From NCBI RefSeq assembly GCF_002005145.1, contig NZ_CP019698.1, positions 2,790,001-2,854,000 on the forward strand: a stretch of DNA of 64,000 nt. Direction: 5' to 3'. A program made the translations under genes and the position numbers. Below the pieces are notes generated by a model, which saw only the letters and a program-made list of their open reading frames with translations, was not told the origin of the DNA and made no database searches. This DNA comes from Desulforamulus ferrireducens. GTDB lineage: Bacteria > Bacillota > Desulfotomaculia > Desulfotomaculales > Desulfotomaculaceae. Shown one piece after another: positions 16,010-25,020 of the stretch (positions are counted from its first letter, which is position 1; each line of letters starts with the position of its first letter).

Positions 16010-16774
16010 TTATTCTAAAGCGTAGGAGCAACAGCCAATGGCCCCATTAAACTGAGGATGGGTGGGCACCACCACCGGTACCCCCAGCTCCCTTTCCAGA
16101 ATTTTCACCAGGGCCTGGTTGCGGGCTACACCACCGGTGAAGACAATGGTGTCGCTCATTAACTTTTTCAGCATGGGTTTTATGCGTTTAAAAATGGTGT
16201 AGTTGACCCCGGCTGCCAGAGACGCCAAGGTATGTCCTTCCACCACTTTACCAATGAGCTCCGTTTCCCCAAAGATGGCGCAGGTGGAACTTAGATCCAC
16301 AGGATTTTCGTAGTGCCTGGAGAGTTCTGCCAGGTCAATATCCAGTACCGCCGCCATGTTTTCCAGATAGCGACCGGTGCTGGCGGCACACTTATCGTTG
16401 GTTTGAAAATCCAGCATCTTACCCCGAGCCACCAGTACCACTTTACTGTCCTGACCGCCTAAATCCAGCAGGGTAAAATCCGTTAGATTGGTTTGCTGGA
16501 TGGCCCCCAAAACGTGGGCTTTAAGTTCAGGGATAATTTCTGCCCCTTGCAAGTTTATGGTTTGCCGTCCGTAGCCCGTGGCCACCACCCGTTCCGGCAC
16601 ACCTAGACCTAGGGCGGCAAAATCCACCCGTAGTTGGCCCTCCACCGCTCGACCATGCTCCCGGTAAAAGGAAACCGTATCAAATTTATGAAAAGAAAGG
16701 CTGCCGTCTTGGTCCCTAAGGGCCACTTTGACATTACGGCTGCCCAAGTCAATACCACAAAGCAAAGTCATCAC
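16010..16774 (-). CDS. ATP-dependent activase (BadF/HgdC-type, DCCP-reductase-like)
   Basis: A 254-residue actin-fold ATPase that uses ATP hydrolysis to push a low-potential electron into a partner iron-sulfur protein. Two nucleotide-binding loops (GIDLGSRNVKVAL and LDLGGQDSKVV) and the two cysteines that ligate the dimer-bridging [4Fe-4S] cluster (NDKCAASTG and SSTCAIFGE) are present. The first ATG forms an ATGA overlap with the stop of the partner gene; a second ATG lies one codon later. The adjacent gene is its evident electron acceptor. Family is certain, physiological reaction is not. Confidence 0.9.
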   Translation of the reverse strand: MMTLLCGIDLGSRNVKVALRDQDGSLSFHKFDTVSFYREHGRAVEGQLRVDFAALGLGVPERVVATGYGRQTINLQGAEIIPELKAHVLGAIQQTNLTDFTLLDLGGQDSKVVLVARGKMLDFQTNDKCAASTGRYLENMAAVLDIDLAELSRHYENPVDLSSTCAIFGETELIGKVVEGHTLASLAAGVNYTIFKRIKPMLKKLMSDTIVFTGGVARNQALVKILERELGVPVVVPTHPQFNGAIGCCSYALE

Positions 16775-17748
16775 CTCAAAATGTCCAAAAAAGCATCTAG
16801 ACGCATACGGGTACGGGCATCCAGCTTATTGGGTTTATCCCCTTCCAGAGTCAGGATGGGGTATTTTAATTTCTGCCGGATGATTAAATCCTCTATCTGG
16901 CGGTAACAAAAGCTTTGGGCATAGTGAATTACACCGTCCACCTGCCGCCGTTCCAACTCCCTCGTAATATCTTCCAAACGATAGAAAATACCGTAGGGAT
17001 AACTATAGGTTCTGTATTGTTCCACTATATCATCGATGGCAAAGGGCATGGTAAACTGCCGCTGCACTTCGTTAAAAACTACCCGGGCACCCCGCTCTTC
17101 CAAATAATCATACAGGTCATCCATAATTGGTGGCACACCAATATAGGCCAGGCGGATATCTGCCTTAATGGGGTTTCTTTGGGGCAATTCCGCCAGGTAA
17201 GTATCCAGGCGGCTGGCAAAGGCCTCCGGATCTCCTTCAAAATCGCTGCAGCTAACCTGGAAGAGGTGGTTATCCCAACCACTGACCCGATCTCCCTGCC
17301 AGGTCAAGCGATCCAGTTCCTTAACCCTTTGCCTTACTTGCTCCAGCCTGGCCTTGGTCCGCTGGACAGCTTCCCAGGAGGTACCTAAGGATTCTATCAG
17401 TTTTTCCATCTGAAGTTTTAATAAATCATAATCCCGATCAAAGGGAAAGGCGAAGGGTATCACCTTGACCCCCGCCATTTCCAAGGTTTCCATCAGTGCA
17501 TGGGTGTTACTGCAATCCCCCTGGGTGACCGCAATAATGGTGCGGATGTCCTCATTTTGCAAGGTGGTGGTATAAAGGCCTTTAATCCAAGCACAAAGAT
17601 TGCGGGGGTAACCCGCAATTTCAGCTTCTTCCACCAAGCTTTGGGGATTTTCATGGGTAATAAAAATATTATTTAAATCCACCGGAATCATCCCGGCAGC
17701 GTAAATTACCTCCATCGGCACAGTGGTGGTCATACCAATTTTTTGCAT
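16771..17748 (-). CDS. 2-hydroxyacyl-CoA dehydratase D-type protein (YjiM/double-cubane-like)
   Basis: A 325-residue protein of the HgdB/BcrB/FldB/YjiM superfamily. Three conserved-type cysteines are visible (RNLCAWIKG near 52, GDCSNTHALME near 79, AQSFCYRQ near 283), the set that ligates the cluster in these proteins. Only one subunit gene is present, whereas true 2-hydroxyacyl-CoA dehydratases and benzoyl-CoA reductases need two or more different ones. A homodimeric form fits the YjiM and double-cubane cluster proteins, which reduce small molecules with help from an activase. It is coupled to the activase (4-bp overlap) and lies 3 bp after mal. Confidence 0.82.
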   Translation of the reverse strand: MQKIGMTTTVPMEVIYAAGMIPVDLNNIFITHENPQSLVEEAEIAGYPRNLCAWIKGLYTTTLQNEDIRTIIAVTQGDCSNTHALMETLEMAGVKVIPFAFPFDRDYDLLKLQMEKLIESLGTSWEAVQRTKARLEQVRQRVKELDRLTWQGDRVSGWDNHLFQVSCSDFEGDPEAFASRLDTYLAELPQRNPIKADIRLAYIGVPPIMDDLYDYLEERGARVVFNEVQRQFTMPFAIDDIVEQYRTYSYPYGIFYRLEDITRELERRQVDGVIHYAQSFCYRQIEDLIIRQKLKYPILTLEGDKPNKLDARTRMRLDAFLDILR

Positions 17749-17751
17749 GGC

Positions 17752-19002
17752 TTAACCTATTACCCCCCTGGCCCGCAGCAATGCAAGGGTACGGCTCATT
17801 TCATTATAGGTAATCATATAACCTTCGTCCACACCCATGCCTGGTTTGGCCAGGATTTGTGCCGGCTGGGTAGCCAGACCAATATGCGTGCAAACCCGGG
17901 AGGAACGGTCGGTCTCATTACAGGTACCACCCAGATAGGCTCCAATACCCTTGGCTTTGGCATAAAGCACTGCTTCAATGGTATTGTTAATACCGCCTAA
18001 ATCCGGTGTCTTAATCTGTACCATGTGGCCTGCCCTGGCATCCACAAATTCCCGGATGTCTTCCAAGGTATTGCACCATTCATCAGCCACCAGTTCTACC
18101 CCAATGCCTCGCCTGGCCAGTAGTTCGGTTAGTTCTGCCAGGGCTTCAATTTGCGCTGGCTTGCTGCCCCGATCCATGGGACCTTCAATGCGGATTTTAA
18201 AGGGGGCTGCTGCTTGTTCCACCTGGGCTAAATAATCGGCCATCCGGTGGGGATTGTCGTCAAAGGCCTGCCCAATGGTACCATAGACGTCAATATGCAA
18301 AATGGGCCGGTAGTCTTCGCCGCCCAACTTAACCGCACGGTGGCGTAGCCACTCTATATATTCCAGCAGTTTTTCTCCCTGACGACCTAATTTTTCCTCA
18401 ACGTTATTGATCAGACCATGGGGTAATACAGCGGTCCTTTTAATAATCATTTTATCGGCATTGCTGTGTCGATCATCGCCGGTTTGGCAAAAGATAGGTA
18501 TGGGAACGCGGGATAAGGTACAGTTGTATTCCTTGGCAATTATTTCGGCCATGGTACAACCATTAGCCCGGGCCACCGCATCCAGCAAAGCCTGGGTGAC
18601 ACCATAACGGATAGCGGTATGAAAACGACTGCCATCCGGGTGAGTCAATTGGTCAAACTCCTCTGCCAGGGAACGGAAGCTGTCAATTTCTCGCCCCACC
18701 AGCTGAGGGAATATTTCCCTTTCGATTACCGGGATAAAATCCTCGGCCAGAAACAAAGGGTCTCTGCCACCGGCACCGGAATACTGCACTGCGGCACAGT
18801 CACCATAGGCCACCTGGCCATCCTCCAGTATTAGCATAACAGAGATGGATTCACCACGCTGGCGTACCGCCCGAAAGCCAGGGGTAACTGGTTCGCCCAG
18901 GTAGGCAAAGCCATCATGGGGGCGGCCAAGCTTGATGGCCTTTTGATCGTCAAAGTAAAAACCGGTTAGTCCTGCTGATACAACTGCGTTGATTATTTTC
19001 AT
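17752..19002 (-). CDS. mal: methylaspartate ammonia-lyase
   Basis: A 416-residue enolase-superfamily enzyme that converts L-threo-3-methylaspartate to mesaconate and ammonia, the second step of the methylaspartate route of glutamate fermentation. Visible signatures are GFAYLGEPVTPGF near the start, HSNADKMIIKRTAVLPHGLINNV (active-site His), HIDVYG and EGPMD (metal ligands) and the catalytic lysine in VQIKTPDLGG with the GGTCNETD segment near the C-terminus. Length matches characterised enzymes. It lies 42 bp after mutE and 3 bp before the dehydratase-like gene. Confidence 0.96.
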   Translation of the reverse strand: MKIINAVVSAGLTGFYFDDQKAIKLGRPHDGFAYLGEPVTPGFRAVRQRGESISVMLILEDGQVAYGDCAAVQYSGAGGRDPLFLAEDFIPVIEREIFPQLVGREIDSFRSLAEEFDQLTHPDGSRFHTAIRYGVTQALLDAVARANGCTMAEIIAKEYNCTLSRVPIPIFCQTGDDRHSNADKMIIKRTAVLPHGLINNVEEKLGRQGEKLLEYIEWLRHRAVKLGGEDYRPILHIDVYGTIGQAFDDNPHRMADYLAQVEQAAAPFKIRIEGPMDRGSKPAQIEALAELTELLARRGIGVELVADEWCNTLEDIREFVDARAGHMVQIKTPDLGGINNTIEAVLYAKAKGIGAYLGGTCNETDRSSRVCTHIGLATQPAQILAKPGMGVDEGYMITYNEMSRTLALLRARGVIG

Positions 19003-19044
19003 GATCTAGGTCTCCCATCGTAGTTATGGTAATCAAAACATCTT

Positions 19045-20496
19045 TTACCTTGGTTTACCCACCAGCATACCTTTACCAATGGCATAAATATCGTCTATGA
19101 CCATCTGGAAGCTGGGGTCCCGTCCTTCTGATTTACCCCTTTGGGCAATTTTTTCCCGATGTATTTCCTTTATATCCTCCCCGAAGGGTAAGTTACCAAA
19201 ATCCAGAAGACGTACCGCACCGTTGTGATCCCGTGCTGGCAAAAGCCTGCCGGCATTGAAGCGGCTGGGCGCAAAGGGTATGTCAATAATGCCGGCCTGG
19301 AAGCCACGTACTGTCCCCAGGGCAATATCCCCTTCGCCAAATTCCAGCAGACGCTCCAGGATGGCCCTGGTTTCCGCTTTAATTAATTCCTTTTCCACAG
19401 TAATCTCTTGATTTTCCAACAACGGTTGGTCCTTGAGCATATTGAGCACTTGCTTGGTGGCGCGAATACCGGCTGCGTTGGCTTCCTTGGTGGGAATACC
19501 CATGGCCTCGTGGGGAGTTTTCACAATCACCTTGGTGGCTTTGGCCAGGGCTGCGGTGGCAGCACCCCAGCTGATAACCCCAAAGGCTTTACTTTCATCC
19601 TGGGGAAAACCACCCATCCACTGGTGGAAAACTGTGGTAACAACCACATGTTGGTAGCCAAAACGGCTGAGGTATTCATCGGCTAATTCCTCCAGGGAAC
19701 GTACCGCTGCCACATCCTGTACCAGGTTACCGCATTGTCCGTAGCCCAGGGTAAGGCTTTTAACCCCTTGCTCCGCAGCCAGCAGTGCCTCAATAATGGC
19801 CACAGCATGGGAGATGCAGGGTGGTACCAGGGTACCGGTCAAAGGGCCAAAGGGTTCCCGGTTGATGCTCACACCCTGTTCCTCATAATAGCCCACCAAG
19901 CGGTCCACATATTGCCAATCCCGAATGGAACGCTCCAGGGGCACCTCTTTTGCGTAGGGGATATTGTAAGAGATACCCCCTCCTTCATAGGCAGTGAAAC
20001 CGCCGGCCAGGGATATTTCGGTCAATAAGCGGGCGTCGGGGGTACCATGGCGCACCTGAACAGGCACCGGCACGGCTTCGGTTACCTCCCGGCAAGCTGC
20101 CAAGCCGTGGTTGACAGCGGGAAAACCGTTGAGCATGGAACGACCTGCCGTCCGGCTTTCTTCAATACCTGCCTGGGCTTCATTATAACGGTTTTGCCTG
20201 GTGTAGCTGTCGATGGTGGTAGGGAGTAAATCCGCGCCACCTTCTTCCACCAGAAAACGCAGCAATTCAATATGTTCATGGACTAAGGCCACCCCTGCCC
20301 GGGGCTGGGCCAAGGTAATACCCTCTTTTTTAGCCTCTTCCAATTTCTGGCCAAATCTCTTGTGGACAGGTATTTGTTTCTGATAGGCAATGGCCTCTGT
20401 CAAGTCCACCTCTTGTCCAGTGGGCCAGGCCTTTAAGACTTCTTCGCGGATTTGCAAAAACTGTTCCCAATCCAGTTTTTTGTTTTGCAATTGCAT
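19045..20496 (-). CDS. mutE: methylaspartate (glutamate) mutase, epsilon subunit
   Basis: A 483-residue TIM-barrel subunit of adenosylcobalamin-dependent glutamate mutase, which rearranges L-glutamate to L-threo-3-methylaspartate. Typical stretches include [58 protein letters not shown] and [12 protein letters not shown]. Together with the small B12-binding sigma subunit it forms the active complex at the dimer interface. The gap to mutL is 184 bp, the longest in this gene train, and holds only GC-rich dyads, no clear terminator. Confidence 0.97.
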   Translation of the reverse strand: MQLQNKKLDWEQFLQIREEVLKAWPTGQEVDLTEAIAYQKQIPVHKRFGQKLEEAKKEGITLAQPRAGVALVHEHIELLRFLVEEGGADLLPTTIDSYTRQNRYNEAQAGIEESRTAGRSMLNGFPAVNHGLAACREVTEAVPVPVQVRHGTPDARLLTEISLAGGFTAYEGGGISYNIPYAKEVPLERSIRDWQYVDRLVGYYEEQGVSINREPFGPLTGTLVPPCISHAVAIIEALLAAEQGVKSLTLGYGQCGNLVQDVAAVRSLEELADEYLSRFGYQHVVVTTVFHQWMGGFPQDESKAFGVISWGAATAALAKATKVIVKTPHEAMGIPTKEANAAGIRATKQVLNMLKDQPLLENQEITVEKELIKAETRAILERLLEFGEGDIALGTVRGFQAGIIDIPFAPSRFNAGRLLPARDHNGAVRLLDFGNLPFGEDIKEIHREKIAQRGKSEGRDPSFQMVIDDIYAIGKGMLVGKPR

Positions 20497-20680
20497 GAGA
20501 TTTCATCTCCTTTGCTAGCCGTCAGCTGGCCTTTATATTTAACTCTCTAAACGGTGGTTTATATTATGTTTATCCATTCTAAAATTAGATCTTATTTATA
20601 ATAAACAGATGGCTGAGGGCCGATTGGCTCTTAGCAAACAAGCTAAATAATGCTAGATAGCCCGCGCTCAGCATACTATT

Positions 20681-22072
20681 CTAATCCAGGGGCCTAATAT
20701 ACTTTTTCGCCAACCTGAGGGCTGCCGTTGGTCTTACTTCTGCCAAAAGTCCTACCGCTGCTAGGATATATTCCTGATCCAACATTAGCTTGGCCTTCTG
20801 TGGTCTTAAAACAGTGGGCTGCTCCGGTTTATAGAGGGCTTCCTGGAGAATTTCCTTGGGATTGGGATGTTTAACAATGACTCCCCCTGTGCCAATTAGG
20901 TAAGGCACCTCGGTTAAATCCTTGCCATGCTGCACGTGGATAGCTCCCATGGGTGTCCACATGGTTTCCAAGATACCACTGTGTCTTTCCACAGCCAGGT
21001 CGGTGGCTGCTTTGGCCATGGCCGTATCAATCTGCCATTGTTCTGCCGTTTGGGGTAATGTTTCCACCTGGTCATGTACTGTATGAATATACTCTTGTAT
21101 TGTCTGCTCCCCTAGACCACTGATGGCTGCCAGTTTACGGGAGCCTACGGTTTCCAACAGTGACAAGGAACTAACCCGCATGCCAAGATCACCCTCCACG
21201 GTACGTTTGGCATAGGGTTCCGGCAAGCCTTTATAGGTGACACCGGATTTAGTGGGATAACCCTCGGCAATGGAGTGAACATCGGTGGTAGCCCCACCTA
21301 GATCCACAATCAGCAAATCCCCCCAGCCCTTTTCCTCTTCATTTCCCTCCGCCAATAGCTTGGCTGCCTGCAGTACCGCTGCCGGGGTGGGCATGAGAAT
21401 CCCCTGCAGATAACTTTCCGCCCGCCGCAAACCCTTGGCTTCCACAATTTTTTCCAGGAAGGTTTGGCGAATGGTATCCCTGGCCGGTTCCACATTTAAT
21501 TTATTTAACTCCGGCAGCACATTGGCGGTTACACGTACATCCTTACCTGCCTGCACTAAAATTTGCCGTACTTCATCGGCAGCCGACTTGTTGCCCGCCA
21601 CAACAAAGGTAGTAGCACGCTGACAGGCCGCCAACATTTTAGCATTATGAATGATGACTTCTTTATTACCGCCATCAGTGCCCCCTGCTAACAATATAAT
21701 ATCCGGACAGAGGGCATCGATTTGTTCTATTTCGCTGTGCGAGAGTTGCTGGGCATAGACCCCTAAAATCCGGGCCCCGGCGCCCAGGGCTGCCTGTCGG
21801 GCCGCCTCCACAGTTAACTCTTTCACCAGGCCAATGGCCACCATGCGCAGACCCCCGGCAGCGCTGCTGCAGGCCAACCGGTGAGTAAAATCAGGCAAAA
21901 CGCCCCCAAAGTGGGGTTTTATCTGTTCCAAGGCCTGACCTAAACCTTCCAGAATATTAGTCTCCACGGTGGTAATTCCCCTGGCCGTGGCAATTAGTTC
22001 GGCTGCCGCCACATCCACTGCAGTTACCTTGGTATAGGTACTGCCAAAGTCAATTAATAGGGCCAGTTCCAT
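20681..22072 (-). CDS. mutL: glutamate mutase accessory protein MutL/GlmL
   Basis: A 463-residue actin-like ATPase-fold protein, opening LLIDFGSTYTKVTAVD and containing DLGGATTDVHS and GTGGVIVKHPNP. GlmL/MutL proteins always accompany adenosylcobalamin glutamate mutases and are presumed to be reactivating chaperones; that role is inferred from gene linkage and fold. The ATG follows GGGGGG and lies 13 bp past mutS; a 12-codon longer frame overlaps mutS and is rejected. Confidence 0.94.
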   Translation of the reverse strand: MELALLIDFGSTYTKVTAVDVAAAELIATARGITTVETNILEGLGQALEQIKPHFGGVLPDFTHRLACSSAAGGLRMVAIGLVKELTVEAARQAALGAGARILGVYAQQLSHSEIEQIDALCPDIILLAGGTDGGNKEVIIHNAKMLAACQRATTFVVAGNKSAADEVRQILVQAGKDVRVTANVLPELNKLNVEPARDTIRQTFLEKIVEAKGLRRAESYLQGILMPTPAAVLQAAKLLAEGNEEEKGWGDLLIVDLGGATTDVHSIAEGYPTKSGVTYKGLPEPYAKRTVEGDLGMRVSSLSLLETVGSRKLAAISGLGEQTIQEYIHTVHDQVETLPQTAEQWQIDTAMAKAATDLAVERHSGILETMWTPMGAIHVQHGKDLTEVPYLIGTGGVIVKHPNPKEILQEALYKPEQPTVLRPQKAKLMLDQEYILAAVGLLAEVRPTAALRLAKKYIRPLD

Positions 22073-22085
22073 ACCGGTCCCCCCT

Positions 22086-22517
22086 TTAGCATTTCTGTGT
22101 AATGCCAAAATCCTTCACTATATCATCAATGGCTTCCTGGGGCATCGTTCCCGGTGGATAGGCCCGATCAAAACCCATATTAATAAATCTCTTCTCTACC
22201 TCTTGCCAGTCCTGTTTGCCAACCACCAAGTTGCCGCCCACATACATTTTAATGTGACCGATACCAGCCTCGATGGCTTTTTCTCTTAAGCCACGGCAGT
22301 CAATTTCTCCATGACCGTACAGCGAAGATACCAGGATGGCATCGGCATTGGTTTCCACCGCCGCATTGATAAATTCCTCCTGGGAGGCCATTACTCCTAT
22401 GTTCACTACCTTGAAGCCTGCTTCTGTTAAGGCATATTCCAAAATACGATTGCCCACTGCATGAACATCTGCGCCAATTACTCCTAAAACTAAAGTAAGT
22501 TGTTTATTCTGTTCCAT
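22086..22517 (-). CDS. mutS: methylaspartate (glutamate) mutase, sigma (B12-binding) subunit
   Basis: A 143-residue Rossmann-like B12-binding subunit. The base-off/His-on motif DxHxxG is present (ADVHAVG, Asp17-His19-Gly22), followed by the SSLYGHGE loop and GGNLVVGK near the nucleotide tail site. It binds adenosylcobalamin and presents the radical-generating Co-C bond to the epsilon subunit. First gene of the long minus-strand train. AGGGGG precedes the start; a short upstream reading frame with its own strong ribosome site overlaps this start (see findings). Confidence 0.96.
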   Translation of the reverse strand: MEQNKQLTLVLGVIGADVHAVGNRILEYALTEAGFKVVNIGVMASQEEFINAAVETNADAILVSSLYGHGEIDCRGLREKAIEAGIGHIKMYVGGNLVVGKQDWQEVEKRFINMGFDRAYPPGTMPQEAIDDIVKDFGITQKC

Positions 22518-22670
22518 CTATAACTAACCCCCTACTGTGAGTATTTATGCTGACAGGATTTTTCATTAGTTTCTCCTAGCTTGGAAATTGTTCCTCCTTT
22601 TATGCTGGAATTTCTTGAAGTTTTTTATACTAACCGCAGAAATTTACACTTTTGTAATATAAAAGACAAA

Positions 22671-22706
22671 AAAACAACCCGGCAGTAAACCCCGCCAGGT
22701 TGTTTT
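22671..22706 (-). terminator. terminator of the SH3-amidase gene
   Basis: A 9-bp stem (AAAACAACC/GGTTGTTTT) with an additional inner GGC/GCC pair starts 10 bp past the stop and is followed by a run of T on the minus strand. Confidence 0.88.
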
Positions 22707-22715
22707 GTAACTAAT

Positions 22716-24746
22716 TTATTGACCACTAAAGTAAGCACTGATACCCCGGGCGATAGCTTCTGCTGCCCTTTGTTGGACCTCTGCGGAGCCCAACAGCGCT
22801 TCTTCCTCAGCATTGGAAATAAAGGCTGTTTCAATTAGGATACTGGGCATAATACTGGTACGCAGCACCGCAAAATTAGACTGTAAAACGCCAATATCCC
22901 GGCGACCTAAGGCTGCAACCAACTCTCTTTGTACATCCCGGGCCAATCTCTCCCGGTCACTTTTTTGTTCGTACAAATAAGGTGTGGATGCCGGTGCGTA
23001 GAAATAGGTAGAGGTGCCGCCAATGGCTCTGTTCAAGTTGGCATTGCTGTGAATGCTCACAAAAATATCTGCGTTTTGCTCATTAGCCAGGCGGGTACGC
23101 TCATAAAGATCCACAAAGGTATCATCGTCGCGACTTAATATTACATTAGCACCCTGGTTTCTCAATAGTTCCGCTACTTTTAGGGTGATAGCTAAGTTGA
23201 CGTCTTTCTCCTTGAGGCCATTCTGACCGGATGCACCATTGTCGTGACCCCCGTGACCTGCATCAAGGAAAACAGTTTTGCCCTCTAAACCATCACTATA
23301 GGAGATTTTGCTAATCTCCAGGGTTAAGGTTTTCTTATCCGAGGATAAACTGGTTTTTACTCGCACGGCCTTCTTTAAATCAATGGCCAGGCGGGAGATA
23401 TAGGGGTCCTGGCTGGGATTGCCGGTACGTACCTTATCTACCAGCTCGGTGCGGGCCGGGATGGTATCTGGAAGCTTACCCAGATTGACATCATTAATAT
23501 TCACCACATAGCGGAAGGGATTGGACAGAGTAAAGGTGTTGTATGTAATAGCCTTCTCGCTGACGACATTTATATAGGTGGTACCTTGTTTCTCGGTAAC
23601 CTTGACATCCAGCAGTTTTGTTTCCGGTACATAGGGAGTGGGTTTCTCTTCCCCGGTCTGCCCGGTATTATTGTCGGTTTGATCATTATCCGTCGGACCT
23701 GTTGTTTCTTCTTGCGGCGGAGCCGGCAGCCAACTGCTATCTTCCGATTTTGCCGGTGTTGAGACCTCTTGCTGTTGCTCCTCCACCGCTACCAACCAGC
23801 CTGCCACCCAGGCATTGCTGCCATTGGTCTGGCGGACCTGCACCCAGTCCCCGGAGCGGCTAATAACGGGTAACCGTTCTCCCCGGCTTACCTGACCGGC
23901 TACACTATGGCTGGTTCCCGGGCCACTTCTTAGGTTAACGCTATCCCCATTTACCACAGCCACCTGACCACTGACTTGAGCAGCAGGGGGGTTTACAGGG
24001 GACTGTTCAATGTTAACCAACCAGCTAGCCACCCAGGCATTGCTGCCATTGGCCTGGCTAACCTGCACCCAGTCCCCGGAGCGGCTAATAACAGGTAACC
24101 GTTCTCCCCGACTTACTTTACCGGTTACACTATGGCTGGTTCCCGGGCCACTTCTTAGGTTAACGCTATCCCCATTTACCACCGCCACCTGACCACTAAC
24201 TTGAGTAGCCGGGGGGGTTACGGAGGACTTTTCAATATTAACCAACCAGCTAGCCACCCAGCCAGTAGTATTGCCTGATTGAACTTTGAGCCAATCACCA
24301 CTGGTGTCCAGCACCGTAAGTTTGGCTCCTTTGCTAACTTTCCCTACAACAGCGTTGTTGGTACCAGGACCACTTCTGATATTGAGAGTGGAGCCTGTTA
24401 CCACAGCCACTTTACCGCTGGTTGAGGAAGCACCCTGGGAAACATTCTCTTGCACCTTGACTAACCAACCGGCTACCCAAACTGATTTACCACCCACTTG
24501 TACCTGGTACCAATCACCGGACTTGCTGAGGATCGGTAATTGATTACCCTTGGTTACCTGCCCCACCGTAGCGGTATTGGTGCCCGGTCCGCTTCGTAAA
24601 TTTAGCTTGTCCACATTGACAATAGCCACCTGCGCCGCCTCTGCCTGAGATAGCACCATTGCATTAAATAACAGGAAAAAACCCAGTCCCGCTAGGAGGG
24701 CATAATAAAGTACTTTGCTGCTAGTAAATTTTAGTGTCATATTCAC
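22716..24746 (-). CDS. N-acetylmuramoyl-L-alanine amidase with four SH3b repeats
   Basis: A 676-residue exported wall hydrolase. A hydrophobic signal (LLAGLGFFLLFNAMVLSQAEA) is followed by four bacterial SH3 repeats (about 37-335, each with LNLRSGPGT or VNLRSGPGT and a GWLV or SWLV end), a Glu/Thr/Pro-rich linker, an AMIN domain (about 375-470) and a C-terminal Amidase_3 domain with DAGHGGHD, EKDVNL, SIHSN and IETAF. SH3 repeats anchor it to peptidoglycan. Two repeats are nearly identical in DNA, indicating recent duplication with a 225-bp unit. The start follows GGAAGGTG. Confidence 0.94.
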   Translation of the reverse strand: MNMTLKFTSSKVLYYALLAGLGFFLLFNAMVLSQAEAAQVAIVNVDKLNLRSGPGTNTATVGQVTKGNQLPILSKSGDWYQVQVGGKSVWVAGWLVKVQENVSQGASSTSGKVAVVTGSTLNIRSGPGTNNAVVGKVSKGAKLTVLDTSGDWLKVQSGNTTGWVASWLVNIEKSSVTPPATQVSGQVAVVNGDSVNLRSGPGTSHSVTGKVSRGERLPVISRSGDWVQVSQANGSNAWVASWLVNIEQSPVNPPAAQVSGQVAVVNGDSVNLRSGPGTSHSVAGQVSRGERLPVISRSGDWVQVRQTNGSNAWVAGWLVAVEEQQQEVSTPAKSEDSSWLPAPPQEETTGPTDNDQTDNNTGQTGEEKPTPYVPETKLLDVKVTEKQGTTYINVVSEKAITYNTFTLSNPFRYVVNINDVNLGKLPDTIPARTELVDKVRTGNPSQDPYISRLAIDLKKAVRVKTSLSSDKKTLTLEISKISYSDGLEGKTVFLDAGHGGHDNGASGQNGLKEKDVNLAITLKVAELLRNQGANVILSRDDDTFVDLYERTRLANEQNADIFVSIHSNANLNRAIGGTSTYFYAPASTPYLYEQKSDRERLARDVQRELVAALGRRDIGVLQSNFAVLRTSIMPSILIETAFISNAEEEALLGSAEVQQRAAEAIARGISAYFSGQ

Positions 24747-25020
24747 CTTCCTTTCGGGTACAACGACATATAGATTTCTACTTTTTTAGACGAAATCCCT
24801 TTCAGTTTCGTGACGGTAAATAGCGGTAGCTTTGCAAGTAAATGGCCTAGTCAGAGAGAGTAACCCGGACTTAGCAACACTGCCAACTATTGTGACATAC
24901 GACAATAAATTCTATTTTGCTATGGTTTTTGGTTACCAAAAATATTACAGCATAAGAGGGTGTCTTATCGGTAACTATTTAAAATGATCTGTCAGAGAAA
25001 AAATGCACGGAGGGATTAGC

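Noticed and set aside
16010-17748. Calling the pair 2-hydroxyglutaryl-CoA dehydratase (HgdBC)
   Set aside because: No second dehydratase subunit (HgdA-like) or CoA transferase is encoded nearby, and the methylaspartate route already handles glutamate here.
23780-24250. Repeated blocks that might suggest a CRISPR array
   Set aside because: Units are 225 bp, in frame, and encode SH3 domains; no short repeats with unique spacers are seen anywhere in the window.
24780-24900. c-di-GMP-I (GEMM) riboswitch
   Set aside because: Only isolated pieces (GCAAAGCTA, CCGGGTTAC) occur and in the wrong order; the GNRA hairpin and closing stem are not found.
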